Origin: Bacteroides sp. UBA7335
GTDB lineage: Bacteria > Bacteroidota > Bacteroidia > Bacteroidales > Bacteroidaceae
DNA length: 56,284 bases
Reading direction: 5' to 3'
Assembly: GCA_002471185.1 (NCBI GenBank)
Contig: DKPL01000003.1
Location: 1 to 56,284, forward strand
Shown: positions 1-7,525 of the stretch, one piece after another
Numbering within the stretch: the stretch's first letter is position 1
Layout: each line of letters begins with the position of its first letter
Made by a program: the position numbers and the translations under genes
Notes under the pieces: generated by a model
The model's database searches: none
Told to the model about the DNA's origin: nothing
What the model saw: only the letters and a program-made list of their open reading frames with translations

Positions 1-61
1 TTTCAGATTATCAAGTTTAGTTTTTTTTGTTTACTTTTGTTTAAAATAGATGTGATATATT

Positions 62-592
62 ATGAAATGGATTGTTCTACTTGTATTTACAGCTTTAAGC
101 TTTGCAGCTTGTCGCACTTCCACTCGCATGAAAACAGATAATCAAACAGTTACACCTCAGCCCGATGAGATAAAACTAGAGCTTCCTGCTGCAAACAGCT
201 CAGCAGTTCGTTCTCCCCAAGTTTTTATTTATAAAACCAAAGGAGATTATTACAACAACGTACCGGTGTTAATGAATAATGAAAGAACCCAAATCGTTTC
301 ATATCCGGCGCCTGTTGATTTGACTATCGGTGGAAAATTGCGTCTTCCAACCCGTCTTGTCGAAGGCTATTTGCTTGATAATAAAGGTATAGGGCCAAAT
401 GTGGCTTTTCTCTCGTATACCTACGAAGAGTATAGCAAGATGGCTACAGCTCCTACCATGACCGAATTGATGAATCATATCATAGCTAAATACCCATTAA
501 CTACCTGGCATTACTGTGGCCCTCGTGCCGATTATACCGACCTTGTTCCGCAGTTAAATGCATTGATTTTGAAAGACTACTCGCAAAAATAA
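62..592 (+). CDS. Small lipoprotein of unknown function
   Basis: The 176-residue product starts with a hydrophobic signal peptide ending in the lipobox-like SFAAC, with Cys17 as the likely lipidated residue, so it should be anchored in the outer or inner membrane facing the periplasm. After a low-complexity, Thr/Pro/Glu-rich linker (about residues 20-50) the rest is soluble and contains no motif I can name. It lies 43 bases ahead of hflX, but an apparent promoter inside its 3' end suggests hflX is also transcribed on its own. The reading frame is complete and unbroken. I do not recognise the family beyond its resemblance to small conserved Bacteroidales lipoproteins, and I infer no function. 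Confidence 0.8.
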   Translation: MKWIVLLVFTALSFAACRTSTRMKTDNQTVTPQPDEIKLELPAANSSAVRSPQVFIYKTKGDYYNNVPVLMNNERTQIVSYPAPVDLTIGGKLRLPTRLVEGYLLDNKGIGPNVAFLSYTYEEYSKMATAPTMTELMNHIIAKYPLTTWHYCGPRADYTDLVPQLNALILKDYSQK

Positions 593-603
593 TTTTATCT
601 TTG
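568..603 (+). promoter_or_regulatory. Putative Bacteroides-type promoter of hflX
   Basis: TATCTTTG at 596-603 matches the Bacteroides -7 consensus TAnnTTTG exactly. TTTG at 568-571 is a possible -33 element, though the 24-base spacing is longer than the usual 19-21. The -7 box lies 32 bases before the hflX start codon and just after the stop of the upstream lipoprotein gene. Confidence 0.5.
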
Positions 604-635
604 CATCACATTTAATAATTAGAGAACTCATATAC

Positions 636-1901
636 ATGAAAGAATTTGTAATATCCGAAGCCAAAGTTGAAACAGCCATACTCGTAGGTATTATTACGCA
701 AACACAAGATGAGCGTAAGACGAATGAGTATTTGGATGAATTGGCGTTTCTTGCCGAGACGGCTGGAGCGGAAGTCGTAAAAAGATTTACTCAGAAGTTG
801 CCCATTGCCAACTCAGTGACCTATGTTGGAAAAGGTAAACTCGAAGAAATAAAAGAATATATCTTGCAAGAAGAAGATAACGAGCGAGAAATTGGTATGG
901 TGATTTTTGATGATGAACTCTCTGCTAAGCAGATTCGCAACATCGAAGCCGTATTGAAGATTAAGATTCTTGATCGTACCTCTTTGATTCTCGATATTTT
1001 TGCCATGCGTGCTCAAACGGCTCATGCCAAAACTCAAGTTGAGTTGGCACAATATAAATACATGCTGCCTCGCCTACAAAGATTGTGGACCCACTTAGAG
1101 CGTCAAGGTGGTGGTTCAGGATCGGGTAGTGGTAAAGGCGGTTCGGTAGGTTTGCGTGGTCCGGGTGAAACCCAGCTTGAGATGGACCGCCGTATCATCT
1201 TGAACCGTATGTCGTTGCTCAAAGAACGATTGGCCGAGATTGATAAGCAGAAAACAACCCAACGCAAAAACCGTGGACGTATGATTCGCGTAGCGTTAGT
1301 AGGTTATACCAATGTTGGTAAATCTACCATTATGAATTTGTTATCCAAAAGCGATGTTTTTGCGGAAAACAAACTGTTTGCCACGCTCGACACCACCGTT
1401 CGAAAAGTTATTATCGACAATTTGCCATTTTTGCTTTCAGATACTGTAGGGTTTATTCGTAAGCTACCCACTGATTTGGTAGAGTCGTTCAAGTCTACCC
1501 TTGATGAAGTACGCGAAGCCGATTTACTACTTCACGTAGTCGATATCTCACATCCCGGATTTGAGGAGCAGATTGAGGTAGTAAACAGAACCCTTGCCGA
1601 TATCGAAGGAAGCGGCAAACCCATGATTCTTATATTCAACAAAATAGATGCTTATCATCACATTGAGAAAGCAGCTGATGACCTTACCCCCCGCACAAAA
1701 GAAAACTTAACACTCGAAGAGCTGATGAAGACGTGGATGGCTAAGATGGAAGACAATTGTCTCTTTATCTCTGCCCGCGAAAAAATCAACATAGACGAAT
1801 TGCGCAAAGCGGTTTACGATAGAGTAAAAGAGCTTCACGTACAAAAGTACCCCTATAATGATTTTCTTTATCAAGTCTACGACGAAGAAGAGGAAGAGTA
1901 A
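636..1901 (+). CDS. hflX: GTPase HflX
   Basis: HflX is a ribosome-associated GTPase that binds the 50S subunit and helps split or rescue stalled ribosomes under stress. This 421-residue protein has the HflX-specific N-terminal domain, the family signature GPGETQLE at about 175-182, and then a G domain: G1 GYTNVGKS at about 223, G3 DTVGF at about 269 and G4 NKID at about 335. A Gly/Ser-rich stretch just before GPGETQLE extends the flexible linker. The C terminus is a run of acidic residues. Length and motifs are normal for the family. The ATG at 636 is preceded by a TAnnTTTG-type promoter. The next gene starts 99 bases downstream on the same strand. Confidence 0.97.
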   Translation: MKEFVISEAKVETAILVGIITQTQDERKTNEYLDELAFLAETAGAEVVKRFTQKLPIANSVTYVGKGKLEEIKEYILQEEDNEREIGMVIFDDELSAKQIRNIEAVLKIKILDRTSLILDIFAMRAQTAHAKTQVELAQYKYMLPRLQRLWTHLERQGGGSGSGSGKGGSVGLRGPGETQLEMDRRIILNRMSLLKERLAEIDKQKTTQRKNRGRMIRVALVGYTNVGKSTIMNLLSKSDVFAENKLFATLDTTVRKVIIDNLPFLLSDTVGFIRKLPTDLVESFKSTLDEVREADLLLHVVDISHPGFEEQIEVVNRTLADIEGSGKPMILIFNKIDAYHHIEKAADDLTPRTKENLTLEELMKTWMAKMEDNCLFISAREKINIDELRKAVYDRVKELHVQKYPYNDFLYQVYDEEEEE

Positions 1902-2000
1902 TTATTAGTTTTATAACATACTATTCATAGATTTCACTCCCGCTTTGATTGCACTTTGCAGTCGAAGTAGGATGTCTATGAAAAGTTTAAAAGGTATATT

Positions 2001-3989
2001 ATGAGGAACTACAGAAAACTGACAGAAGAAGAAATTCTACTCCTAAAAAGTCAGTCGTGTCTAGCAGATGATTGGAGTAAGGTAGAAGTTGTTGATGCAT
2101 TTACCACCGACTATGTTCATCACACTCGATTTTCGGGAGAGGTTAAGTTAGGTGTTTTCGAATCGGAGTTTACGCTGCCCGGCGGAATAAAAAAACATTC
2201 AGGTTTGCGCCATGTCACGCTGCACAATGTGCAAGTAGGCGATAACTGTTGCATCGAGAATGTACAAAACTACATTGCCAACTATGAGATTGGCAATCAC
2301 ACATTTATAGAAAACGTCGATATCATTTTAGTAGACGGCCACACCACCTTTGGCAATGGCATAGAGGTAGCTGTGCTCAATGAAACCGGTGGCCGCGAGG
2401 TGCTAATCAACGATAAGTTGTCAGCACACCAAGCCTATATTTTAGCACTCTATCGTCATCGTCCCGAGTTGATTGATCGCATGAAAAAGATGACCGATTA
2501 CTACTCTAACAAGCATGCCTCGAGTGTAGGTACCATTGGTAGTCACGTGATGATTCTCAATACCGGATCGATTAAAAATGTTCGTATTGGCGATTACTGT
2601 CACGTATGTGGTGCTTGTCGCATGAGCAATGGTAGCATCAATAGCAATCAGGCCGCCCCGGTACATATCGGGCATGGAGTAATTTGCGACGATTTCATCA
2701 TCTCGTCGGGCTCGCATGTAGACGATGGCACCATGCTCACCCGTTGTTTTGTAGGACAAGCCTGTCAGCTCGGACACAACTATTCTGCTTCCGACTCACT
2801 ATTCTTTAGCAACTGCCAAGGCGAAAACGGAGAAGCTTGTGCCATATTTGCCGGTCCTTATACCGTAACCCATCATAAATCGACCCTGTTGATTGCCGGT
2901 ATGTTTTCATTTATGAATGCCGGTTCAGGCTCTAATCAGAGCAATCACATGTATAAGTTAGGCCCTATCCACCAAGGCACGTTAGAGCGTGGTGCCAAAA
3001 CCACCTCCGACTCGTACATCCTGTGGCCGGCTCGTGTGGGCGCATTTTCACTCGTTATGGGGCGTCATGTCAACCATTCCGATACGTCCAACCTACCTTT
3101 TTCGTATCTCATAGAGCAGCGCAACACCACCTATTTAGTGCCCGGAGTCAACCTACGCAGCGTAGGTACCATTCGCGATGCCCAAAAGTGGCCTAAGCGC
3201 GACAAGCGTAAAGACCCCAACAAGCTCGACTTCATCAACTACAACCTACTGAGCCCTTACACCATTCAGAAGATGATGAAAGGTCGTCAAGTACTCAAAG
3301 AGTTAAAGCGTGTATCGGGCGAAACCTCTGAAACCTACTCGTATCAAAGTGCAAAAATCAAGAACTCCTCCCTCAATAATGGAATACGCTTTTACGAAAT
3401 AGCCATCCATAAGTTTTTGGGCAACTCCATCATTAAGCGTCTCGAAGGAGTAGTTTTCAAGAGCAACGAAGAGATTCGTCAGCGTTTGGCACCCGATACC
3501 GAAGTTGGTCAAGGCGAGTGGGTAGATATCTCCGGACTGATTGCTCCAAAAACAGAAATAGACCGCTTGATTGCAGGTGTAGAAACGGGCGAAATAGACC
3601 GCTTGAAGAAGATGAATGCCTGTTTTGCCGAGATGCACAACAACTACTACACGTACGAGTGGACATGGGCATATCACAAAATTAAGGAGTTCTATAAGAT
3701 TAATCCTGAAGAGATAACCGCTGCCGATGTAATTCACATTGTAGAGTGCTGGAAAGAGGCAGTCGTTGGATTAGACCAAATGGTATATAGCGATGCGCGC
3801 AAAGAGTTCTCGCTCTCATCGATGACCGGTTTTGGTGCCGATGGTTCGCACGACGAAATGATACTCGACTTTGAACAAGTGCGTGGCGATTTCGAAAGCA
3901 ACCCATTTGTAACTGCCGTGTTAAAGCATATAGATGACAAATCTACCTTGGGCGATGAACTAATCAATCGCATCAAGCCACTAGCTTGA
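2001..3989 (+). CDS. DUF4954 family protein with left-handed beta-helix repeats
   Basis: This 662-residue soluble protein has no signal peptide. From about residue 60 to 370 it carries many short hexapeptide-like repeats (patterns such as IGDYCHV, IGHGVICDD, VGDNCCI) typical of left-handed beta-helix proteins, the fold of acyl- and sugar-nucleotide transferases. The C-terminal third is charged and probably helical. Overall length and pattern match the Bacteroidales DUF4954 family, sometimes loosely annotated as nucleotidyltransferase-like. I see no nucleotidyltransferase active-site motif, so the reaction is unknown. It ends at a strong bidirectional terminator shared with the convergent small gene at 4061. 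Confidence 0.85.
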   Translation: MRNYRKLTEEEILLLKSQSCLADDWSKVEVVDAFTTDYVHHTRFSGEVKLGVFESEFTLPGGIKKHSGLRHVTLHNVQVGDNCCIENVQNYIANYEIGNHTFIENVDIILVDGHTTFGNGIEVAVLNETGGREVLINDKLSAHQAYILALYRHRPELIDRMKKMTDYYSNKHASSVGTIGSHVMILNTGSIKNVRIGDYCHVCGACRMSNGSINSNQAAPVHIGHGVICDDFIISSGSHVDDGTMLTRCFVGQACQLGHNYSASDSLFFSNCQGENGEACAIFAGPYTVTHHKSTLLIAGMFSFMNAGSGSNQSNHMYKLGPIHQGTLERGAKTTSDSYILWPARVGAFSLVMGRHVNHSDTSNLPFSYLIEQRNTTYLVPGVNLRSVGTIRDAQKWPKRDKRKDPNKLDFINYNLLSPYTIQKMMKGRQVLKELKRVSGETSETYSYQSAKIKNSSLNNGIRFYEIAIHKFLGNSIIKRLEGVVFKSNEEIRQRLAPDTEVGQGEWVDISGLIAPKTEIDRLIAGVETGEIDRLKKMNACFAEMHNNYYTYEWTWAYHKIKEFYKINPEEITAADVIHIVECWKEAVVGLDQMVYSDARKEFSLSSMTGFGADGSHDEMILDFEQVRGDFESNPFVTAVLKHIDDKSTLGDELINRIKPLA

Positions 3990-4014
3990 TAAAGAAAAGA
4001 GATATAAACCATAA

Positions 4015-4055
4015 AAAAAATAGGGAATGATAACAATAGTCATTCCCTATTTTTT
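4015..4055. terminator. Bidirectional intrinsic terminator
   Basis: A perfect stem pairs AAAAAATAGGGAATGA (4015-4030) with TCATTCCCTATTTTTT (4040-4055). It has A and T runs on both sides and sits between two convergent genes, so it can terminate transcription from either direction. Confidence 0.9.
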
Positions 4056-4060
4056 ATTCA

Positions 4061-4318
4061 TCACTCTTCGGCCCATTGATGAATCACCTCACTCTTCACA
4101 TTCACCCCATACTCGGCTGCACGTTTCAGAATGTTGCGTGCCAGCTCCGCTTTACGGTCTTCGGGGGCATAGCGAAAATAAGCCTCAGCCGCTCTAACGT
4201 GAGTTGCGTCGGGCATCGGAAACTCTCTCAAATCGGGTAGTCCGTATACCGAATCGGGCAATTCTCTTTTTTCTTCGGTAGTCAGCTTATCGGCTCCCGG
4301 ATTACTAACTCTTGTCAT
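4061..4318 (-). CDS. Small conserved hypothetical protein (DUF6582-like)
   Basis: This 85-residue protein is charged, soluble and without a signal or membrane segment. The central YGLPDLREFPMPDATHVRAA segment followed by a helical Arg/Ala/Glu-rich stretch resembles the short DUF6582-type domain, also found in phage-related proteins; that assignment is from memory and needs a profile search. The ORF starts at ATG 4318 and is convergent with the DUF4954 gene. Its upstream side faces a 379-base spacer that also serves fumarase. No function can be inferred. Confidence 0.7.
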   Translation of the reverse strand: MTRVSNPGADKLTTEEKRELPDSVYGLPDLREFPMPDATHVRAAEAYFRYAPEDRKAELARNILKRAAEYGVNVKSEVIHQWAEE

Positions 4319-4393
4319 ACCATCTATTTTTAAAGTTTTAAATAAAGTCTGTATAATAACCTTTTTTCTATTTGCTGAGTAAGGTTGTTTCAG

Positions 4394-4460
4394 TTAGTTT
4401 CAAGGGCTTGAAACTAAAGTTCCAATAGTTCGGAAGCAAAGTTCCAAGCCTTTAAAACCA
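4394..4460. repeat. Short tandem array of 22-bp palindromic units (array A)
   Basis: Three units follow one another with a 22-bp period. The first contains the perfect palindrome AGTTTCAAG-GG-CTTGAAACT (4396-4415). The second and third each begin AAAGTTCC (4416-4423 and 4438-4445) and are less symmetric. The array lies between the divergent genes at 4318 and 4698. Its period matches the arrays at 29.5 kb and 50.1 kb, though its sequence does not. Confidence 0.65.
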
Positions 4461-4471
4461 ATACAACAATA

Positions 4472-4500
4472 AGCTTGTTGTTAATGCTATAACAACAGCT
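4472..4500. repeat. Hairpin-forming inverted repeat
   Basis: AGCTTGTTGTTA pairs with TAACAACAGCT across a short ATGC-containing loop, leaving one bulged T. No T run follows, so it is not an ordinary terminator. It sits between array A and the fumarase promoter. Confidence 0.55.
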
Positions 4501-4620
4501 ACCTGCAAAAAGATGAAAAATAAAGGTTAAACTTTAGGCTACTTGCACATCGCCCTCTATAAACTGCCCTACATCCCGCTTGGCTTTCATCTTATCGAAA
4601 CACTTTTAAGCTTAAATAAA

Positions 4621-4651
4621 TTTACTGCTTGCATATTTTGTTATATCTTTG
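4621..4651 (+). promoter_or_regulatory. Bacteroides-type promoter of the fumarase gene
   Basis: TATCTTTG (4644-4651) is an exact TAnnTTTG -7 box. TTTA (4621-4624), 19 bases upstream, fits the -33 element with one mismatch. Transcription would start around 4658, giving a leader of about 40 bases before ATG 4698. The rest of the 4319-4620 spacer holds array A, the adjacent hairpin and no ORF. Confidence 0.65.
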
Positions 4652-4697
4652 GCAGACTAATTAACCCATATTACGTAATAAAATAATAATAAAGACT

Positions 4698-6344
4698 ATG
4701 GCATTACCTCCGTTTAAATACGAACCCATGTTTCAATTGGGTGAAGATAAAACCAAGTACTACCTACTTACCGATAAGTATGTATCAGTGAGTGAGTTTG
4801 ATGGTAAACCAATTCTGAAAATTGCTGAAGGTGCGTTAGAGCTAATGACTCAAACAGCATTTCGCGATGTGTCGTTCATGTTGCGTCGTGAGCACAATGA
4901 GCAAGTAGCTAAAATTCTTAGCGACCCCGAAGCAAGCGATAACGATAAATACGTGGCACTTACCATGCTTCGCAATGCCGAAGTTGCCTCAAAAGGATTA
5001 CTTCCTTTCTGTCAAGATACAGGTACAGCTATTATCCATGGCGAAAAAGGCCAGCAAGTATGGACCGGGTTTGATGACGAAGAAGAGATTGCTCACGGGG
5101 TGTACAACACCTATACGCAAGAGAATCTTCGCTACTCGCAAAACGCTCCTCTCAATATGTACGATGAGGTAAACACCAAGTGTAACCTACCTGCACAAAT
5201 TGATATCGAAGCTACACACGGCATGGAGTACAAATTTCTTTGTGTAGCCAAAGGTGGTGGTTCTGCCAACAAAACCTACCTTTACCAAGAAACAAAAGCC
5301 ATCTTAAACCCCGATACGTTGGTTCCTTTTCTTGTTGAAAAGATGAAGACATTGGGCACAGCAGCTTGTCCTCCCTACCACGTAGCATTTGTAATTGGTG
5401 GAACTTCTGCCGAGAAGAATCTGCTAACCGTGAAGTTAGCCTCTACACACTACTATGATGAGTTGCCTACTACCGGAAATGAACACGGACGTGCTTTCCG
5501 CGATGTAGAACTAGAAAAAGAGGTGTTAAAGGCAGCACAATGCATCGGTCTTGGTGCTCAGTTTGGTGGTAAATATTTTGCTCACGATGTTCGTATCGTT
5601 CGTTTGCCACGTCATGGCGCATCTTGCCCCGTAGGTATGGGTGTGTCTTGCTCGGCCGACCGTAACATCAAATGCAAAATCAACAAAGATGGTATCTGGA
5701 TTGAGAAGATGGATGACAATCCGGGCGCTTTGATTCCTGAGTCAATGCGTACTGCCGGCGAAGGTGCTGTTGTTAAAATCGACTTAAACCGTCCGATGCC
5801 GGAAATTTTGAAAGAACTATCAAAATACCCAGTATCTACTCGTTTGTCGCTCAACGGAACAATCATTGTAGGTCGTGACATTGCTCATGCCAAACTAAAA
5901 GAAATTTTAGACAGAGGCGAAGAGTTGCCACAATACATCAAAGATCACCCAATCTACTATGCCGGTCCGGCAAAAACCCCCGAAGGTATGCCTTGCGGCT
6001 CAATGGGCCCAACCACAGCCGGTCGTATGGACTCATATGTAGACTTGTTTCAAAGCCATGGCGGTAGCCTTATCATGTTGGCCAAAGGAAACCGTAGCCA
6101 GCAGGTTACTGATGCTTGCCAAAAACATGGAGGTTTCTACCTCGGATCAATTGGTGGTCCTGCTGCCATCTTAGCTCAAAACAACATTAAGCACATCGAG
6201 TGTGTGGCTTATCCTGAGTTGGGCATGGAAGCCATTTGGAAAATCGAAGTAGTAGACTTCCCCGCATTCATCCTAGTAGACGACAAGGGAAATGACTTCT
6301 TCAAGCAAATTAAACCACGTTGTCCGGTAGATAGCTGCAAATAA
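4698..6344 (+). CDS. fum: Fumarate hydratase, class I (iron-sulfur)
   Basis: Class I fumarase interconverts fumarate and malate in the cytoplasm using an oxygen-sensitive [4Fe-4S] cluster. In Bacteroides-type anaerobes it works mainly in the reductive direction, malate to fumarate, feeding fumarate respiration and succinate production. The 548-residue chain is full length for the single-subunit class I enzyme. The N-terminal domain contains FCQDTGTA, with a likely cluster Cys, and ASCPVGMGVSCSADRNIKC. The C-terminal beta domain carries GPTTAGRMD and the GSIGGPAAI segment. There is no signal peptide. It has its own promoter and a downstream hairpin terminator, so it appears monocistronic. Confidence 0.96.
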   Translation: MALPPFKYEPMFQLGEDKTKYYLLTDKYVSVSEFDGKPILKIAEGALELMTQTAFRDVSFMLRREHNEQVAKILSDPEASDNDKYVALTMLRNAEVASKGLLPFCQDTGTAIIHGEKGQQVWTGFDDEEEIAHGVYNTYTQENLRYSQNAPLNMYDEVNTKCNLPAQIDIEATHGMEYKFLCVAKGGGSANKTYLYQETKAILNPDTLVPFLVEKMKTLGTAACPPYHVAFVIGGTSAEKNLLTVKLASTHYYDELPTTGNEHGRAFRDVELEKEVLKAAQCIGLGAQFGGKYFAHDVRIVRLPRHGASCPVGMGVSCSADRNIKCKINKDGIWIEKMDDNPGALIPESMRTAGEGAVVKIDLNRPMPEILKELSKYPVSTRLSLNGTIIVGRDIAHAKLKEILDRGEELPQYIKDHPIYYAGPAKTPEGMPCGSMGPTTAGRMDSYVDLFQSHGGSLIMLAKGNRSQQVTDACQKHGGFYLGSIGGPAAILAQNNIKHIECVAYPELGMEAIWKIEVVDFPAFILVDDKGNDFFKQIKPRCPVDSCK

Positions 6345-6388
6345 TGGTAAGGTAATCATCACGATTACACTACACTTATGATACTTAT

Positions 6389-6442
6389 AAGCCTTACAAG
6401 AGTTGCCTCTTTATGATGCACTTTTGTAAGGCTTGTCTTTTT
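6389..6442 (+). terminator. Intrinsic terminator after fumarase
   Basis: AAGCCTTACAAGAG (from 6389) pairs with CTTTTGTAAGGCTT (6421-6434, with a G-T pair) around a 20-base loop, followed by GTCTTTTTATT. Confidence 0.85.
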
Positions 6443-6762
6443 ATTGAGTATTGGTGAATATTGCACCAACTTGGTGCAATAGTAAACGAGAAGCTATTTT
6501 CTATACCTTGGCCGCATCATATTAAAACAATAGCAAAGTGTAAAGATGTAGAGACTTAATCATACTCAAATCCGATACCATTTTATAGTGATGATTAATT
6601 AGTGTTAAGTATTTGTTTGGTGAACATCTTAGTTGAGTATGCTACTAAAGGGATAAAGGCAGTCTGTGATGTGTTGTATGATAGTCCTTGGAGTTGAACA
6701 AAACAAAATCGACTTTAAGGATCAGATGATGGGATTTAGAAGATACAGAGAGCGCATCAAAT
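6443..6762. other. Non-coding spacer with one perfect palindrome
   Basis: No open frame of useful length is present. The only clear structure is the palindrome ATTGCACCAA-C-TTGGTGCAAT (6460-6480), with 10-base arms, which could be an operator or remnant hairpin. From about 6700 the sequence may already be the decayed 5' end of the pseudogene that follows, since EQNKI and KVRTL-like translations appear in shifting frames. Confidence 0.5.
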
Positions 6763-7035
6763 AAAGTACGTACGCTTTAGAATGATGAACAGGCGAAATG
6801 ATATTTCTTTATTGTCGATGTAGTTGTAGTATTTACCGACAGTATTAGCTCTCGCAAATATTGGGGTGTGCTCAAAACATACCTAAAGAAAGAAGTGAGT
6901 TGACTACAAATTGTAGTCGACTGAAAATGTGCTCAGCAGATGGTAAGAATTACCTAACAGATGTAGCTGATGTAGAGCAACTATTCTGTCTGATCCATTT
7001 TTTATATCCTTTTCTTCACCAGTAAGCAACGTTGT
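6763..7035 (+). pseudogene. Decayed BRO-N / phage-antirepressor-like gene
   Basis: Plus-strand translation gives KVRTL, stop, NDEQAK, stop, YFFIVDVVVVFTDSISSRKYWGVLKTYLKKEVS, then a stop and a one-base frame change, then TNCSRLKMCSADGKNYLTDVADVEQLFCLIH. This is the layout of the BRO-N / prophage antirepressor domain seen in many Bacteroides proteins (WYFSIVDVV...LTDS...YWS.LK..L..EG...TNC..LK...ADGK.YLTDVADTEQLFRLIQ). At least three in-frame stops and a frameshift (around 6912) show it is dead, and no C-terminal part is recognisable after about 7035. The family assignment is from pattern memory; the decay is directly visible. It probably marks an old phage or integrative-element insertion. 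Confidence 0.75.
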
Positions 7036-7192
7036 TGATAACCAATAGACTACGCAACACGAAAGTAATAAAACAAAATAGACCACATTGGGGGTTCGTT
7101 AATACTTCACACTAGGCTCTGTTGCAAATATCTGAGTGGCAGTAATCTATAGCAAAACCTGTGCTTCGCAATCAGAATAAAAACCCATAACT
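7036..7192. other. Spacer with an IS6-like terminal sequence
   Basis: No ORF is present. GGCTCTGTTGCAAA at 7115-7128 differs by one base from the 14-base terminal inverted repeat of IS26 (GGCACTGTTGCAAA). No transposase and no opposite copy are visible in the window, so this may be a solo remnant or chance. Confidence 0.35.
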
Positions 7193-7224
7193 CTTGAATT
7201 TAATTAATAATTGAGCTACCTTTG
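7193..7224 (+). promoter_or_regulatory. Bacteroides-type promoter of the btu operon
   Basis: TACCTTTG (7217-7224) is an exact TAnnTTTG box. CTTG (7193-7196), 20 bases upstream, is the likely -33 element. Predicted transcription starts around 7231, exactly where the cobalamin riboswitch begins, which supports both calls. Confidence 0.7.
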
Positions 7225-7230
7225 CCGCGC

Positions 7231-7406
7231 TTTGGTGATATTCATGAACTTCTTTCATGAAATCTTAAAAGGGAATCCGGTGTAAATCCGGAGCTGTACC
7301 CGCAGCTGTAAGTTCCATAAAATGTTTTGATAATCTAATTGTCACTGTTTTTTCTGAAATGGGAAGACATTCAAAACATGGAATGAGTCAGAAGACCTGC
7401 CAGAAC
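7231..7406 (+). promoter_or_regulatory. Cobalamin (B12) riboswitch
   Basis: The conserved core elements occur in order: AATCCGGTGTAAATCCGG (about 7275), the GCTGTACCCGCAGCTGTAAG segment, TTGATAATC...GTCACTG, GGGAAGAC, and the B12 box GAGTCAGAAGACCTGCC (7385-7401). This matches the AdoCbl-type riboswitch family (Rfam RF00174). It sits between the promoter and the first btu gene, so B12 should repress the operon. Downstream, AGAACGT (7402-7408) can pair with ACGTTCT (7458-7464) around an inner TGCTTC/GAAGGCA hairpin, a candidate expression platform. Confidence 0.95.
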
Positions 7407-7525
7407 GTTTTTTTATATTTGCTTCGGGTGAAGGCATTGTGAAATCCTCTTTTTAAGACGTTCTATATAAAAGAAATCACACTAATCTACTCGAGGTATT
7501 ATGTTTAATCATTAATACTTTACCT

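Noticed and set aside
3303..3737. Minus-strand ORF of 144 residues inside the DUF4954 gene
   Set aside because: It is antisense to an intact frame and is itself covered by another overlapping shadow frame.
6904..7086. Minus-strand 60-residue ORF in the spacer before the riboswitch
   Set aside because: It overlaps the pseudogene on the opposite strand and has no ribosome-binding site or similarity I can see.
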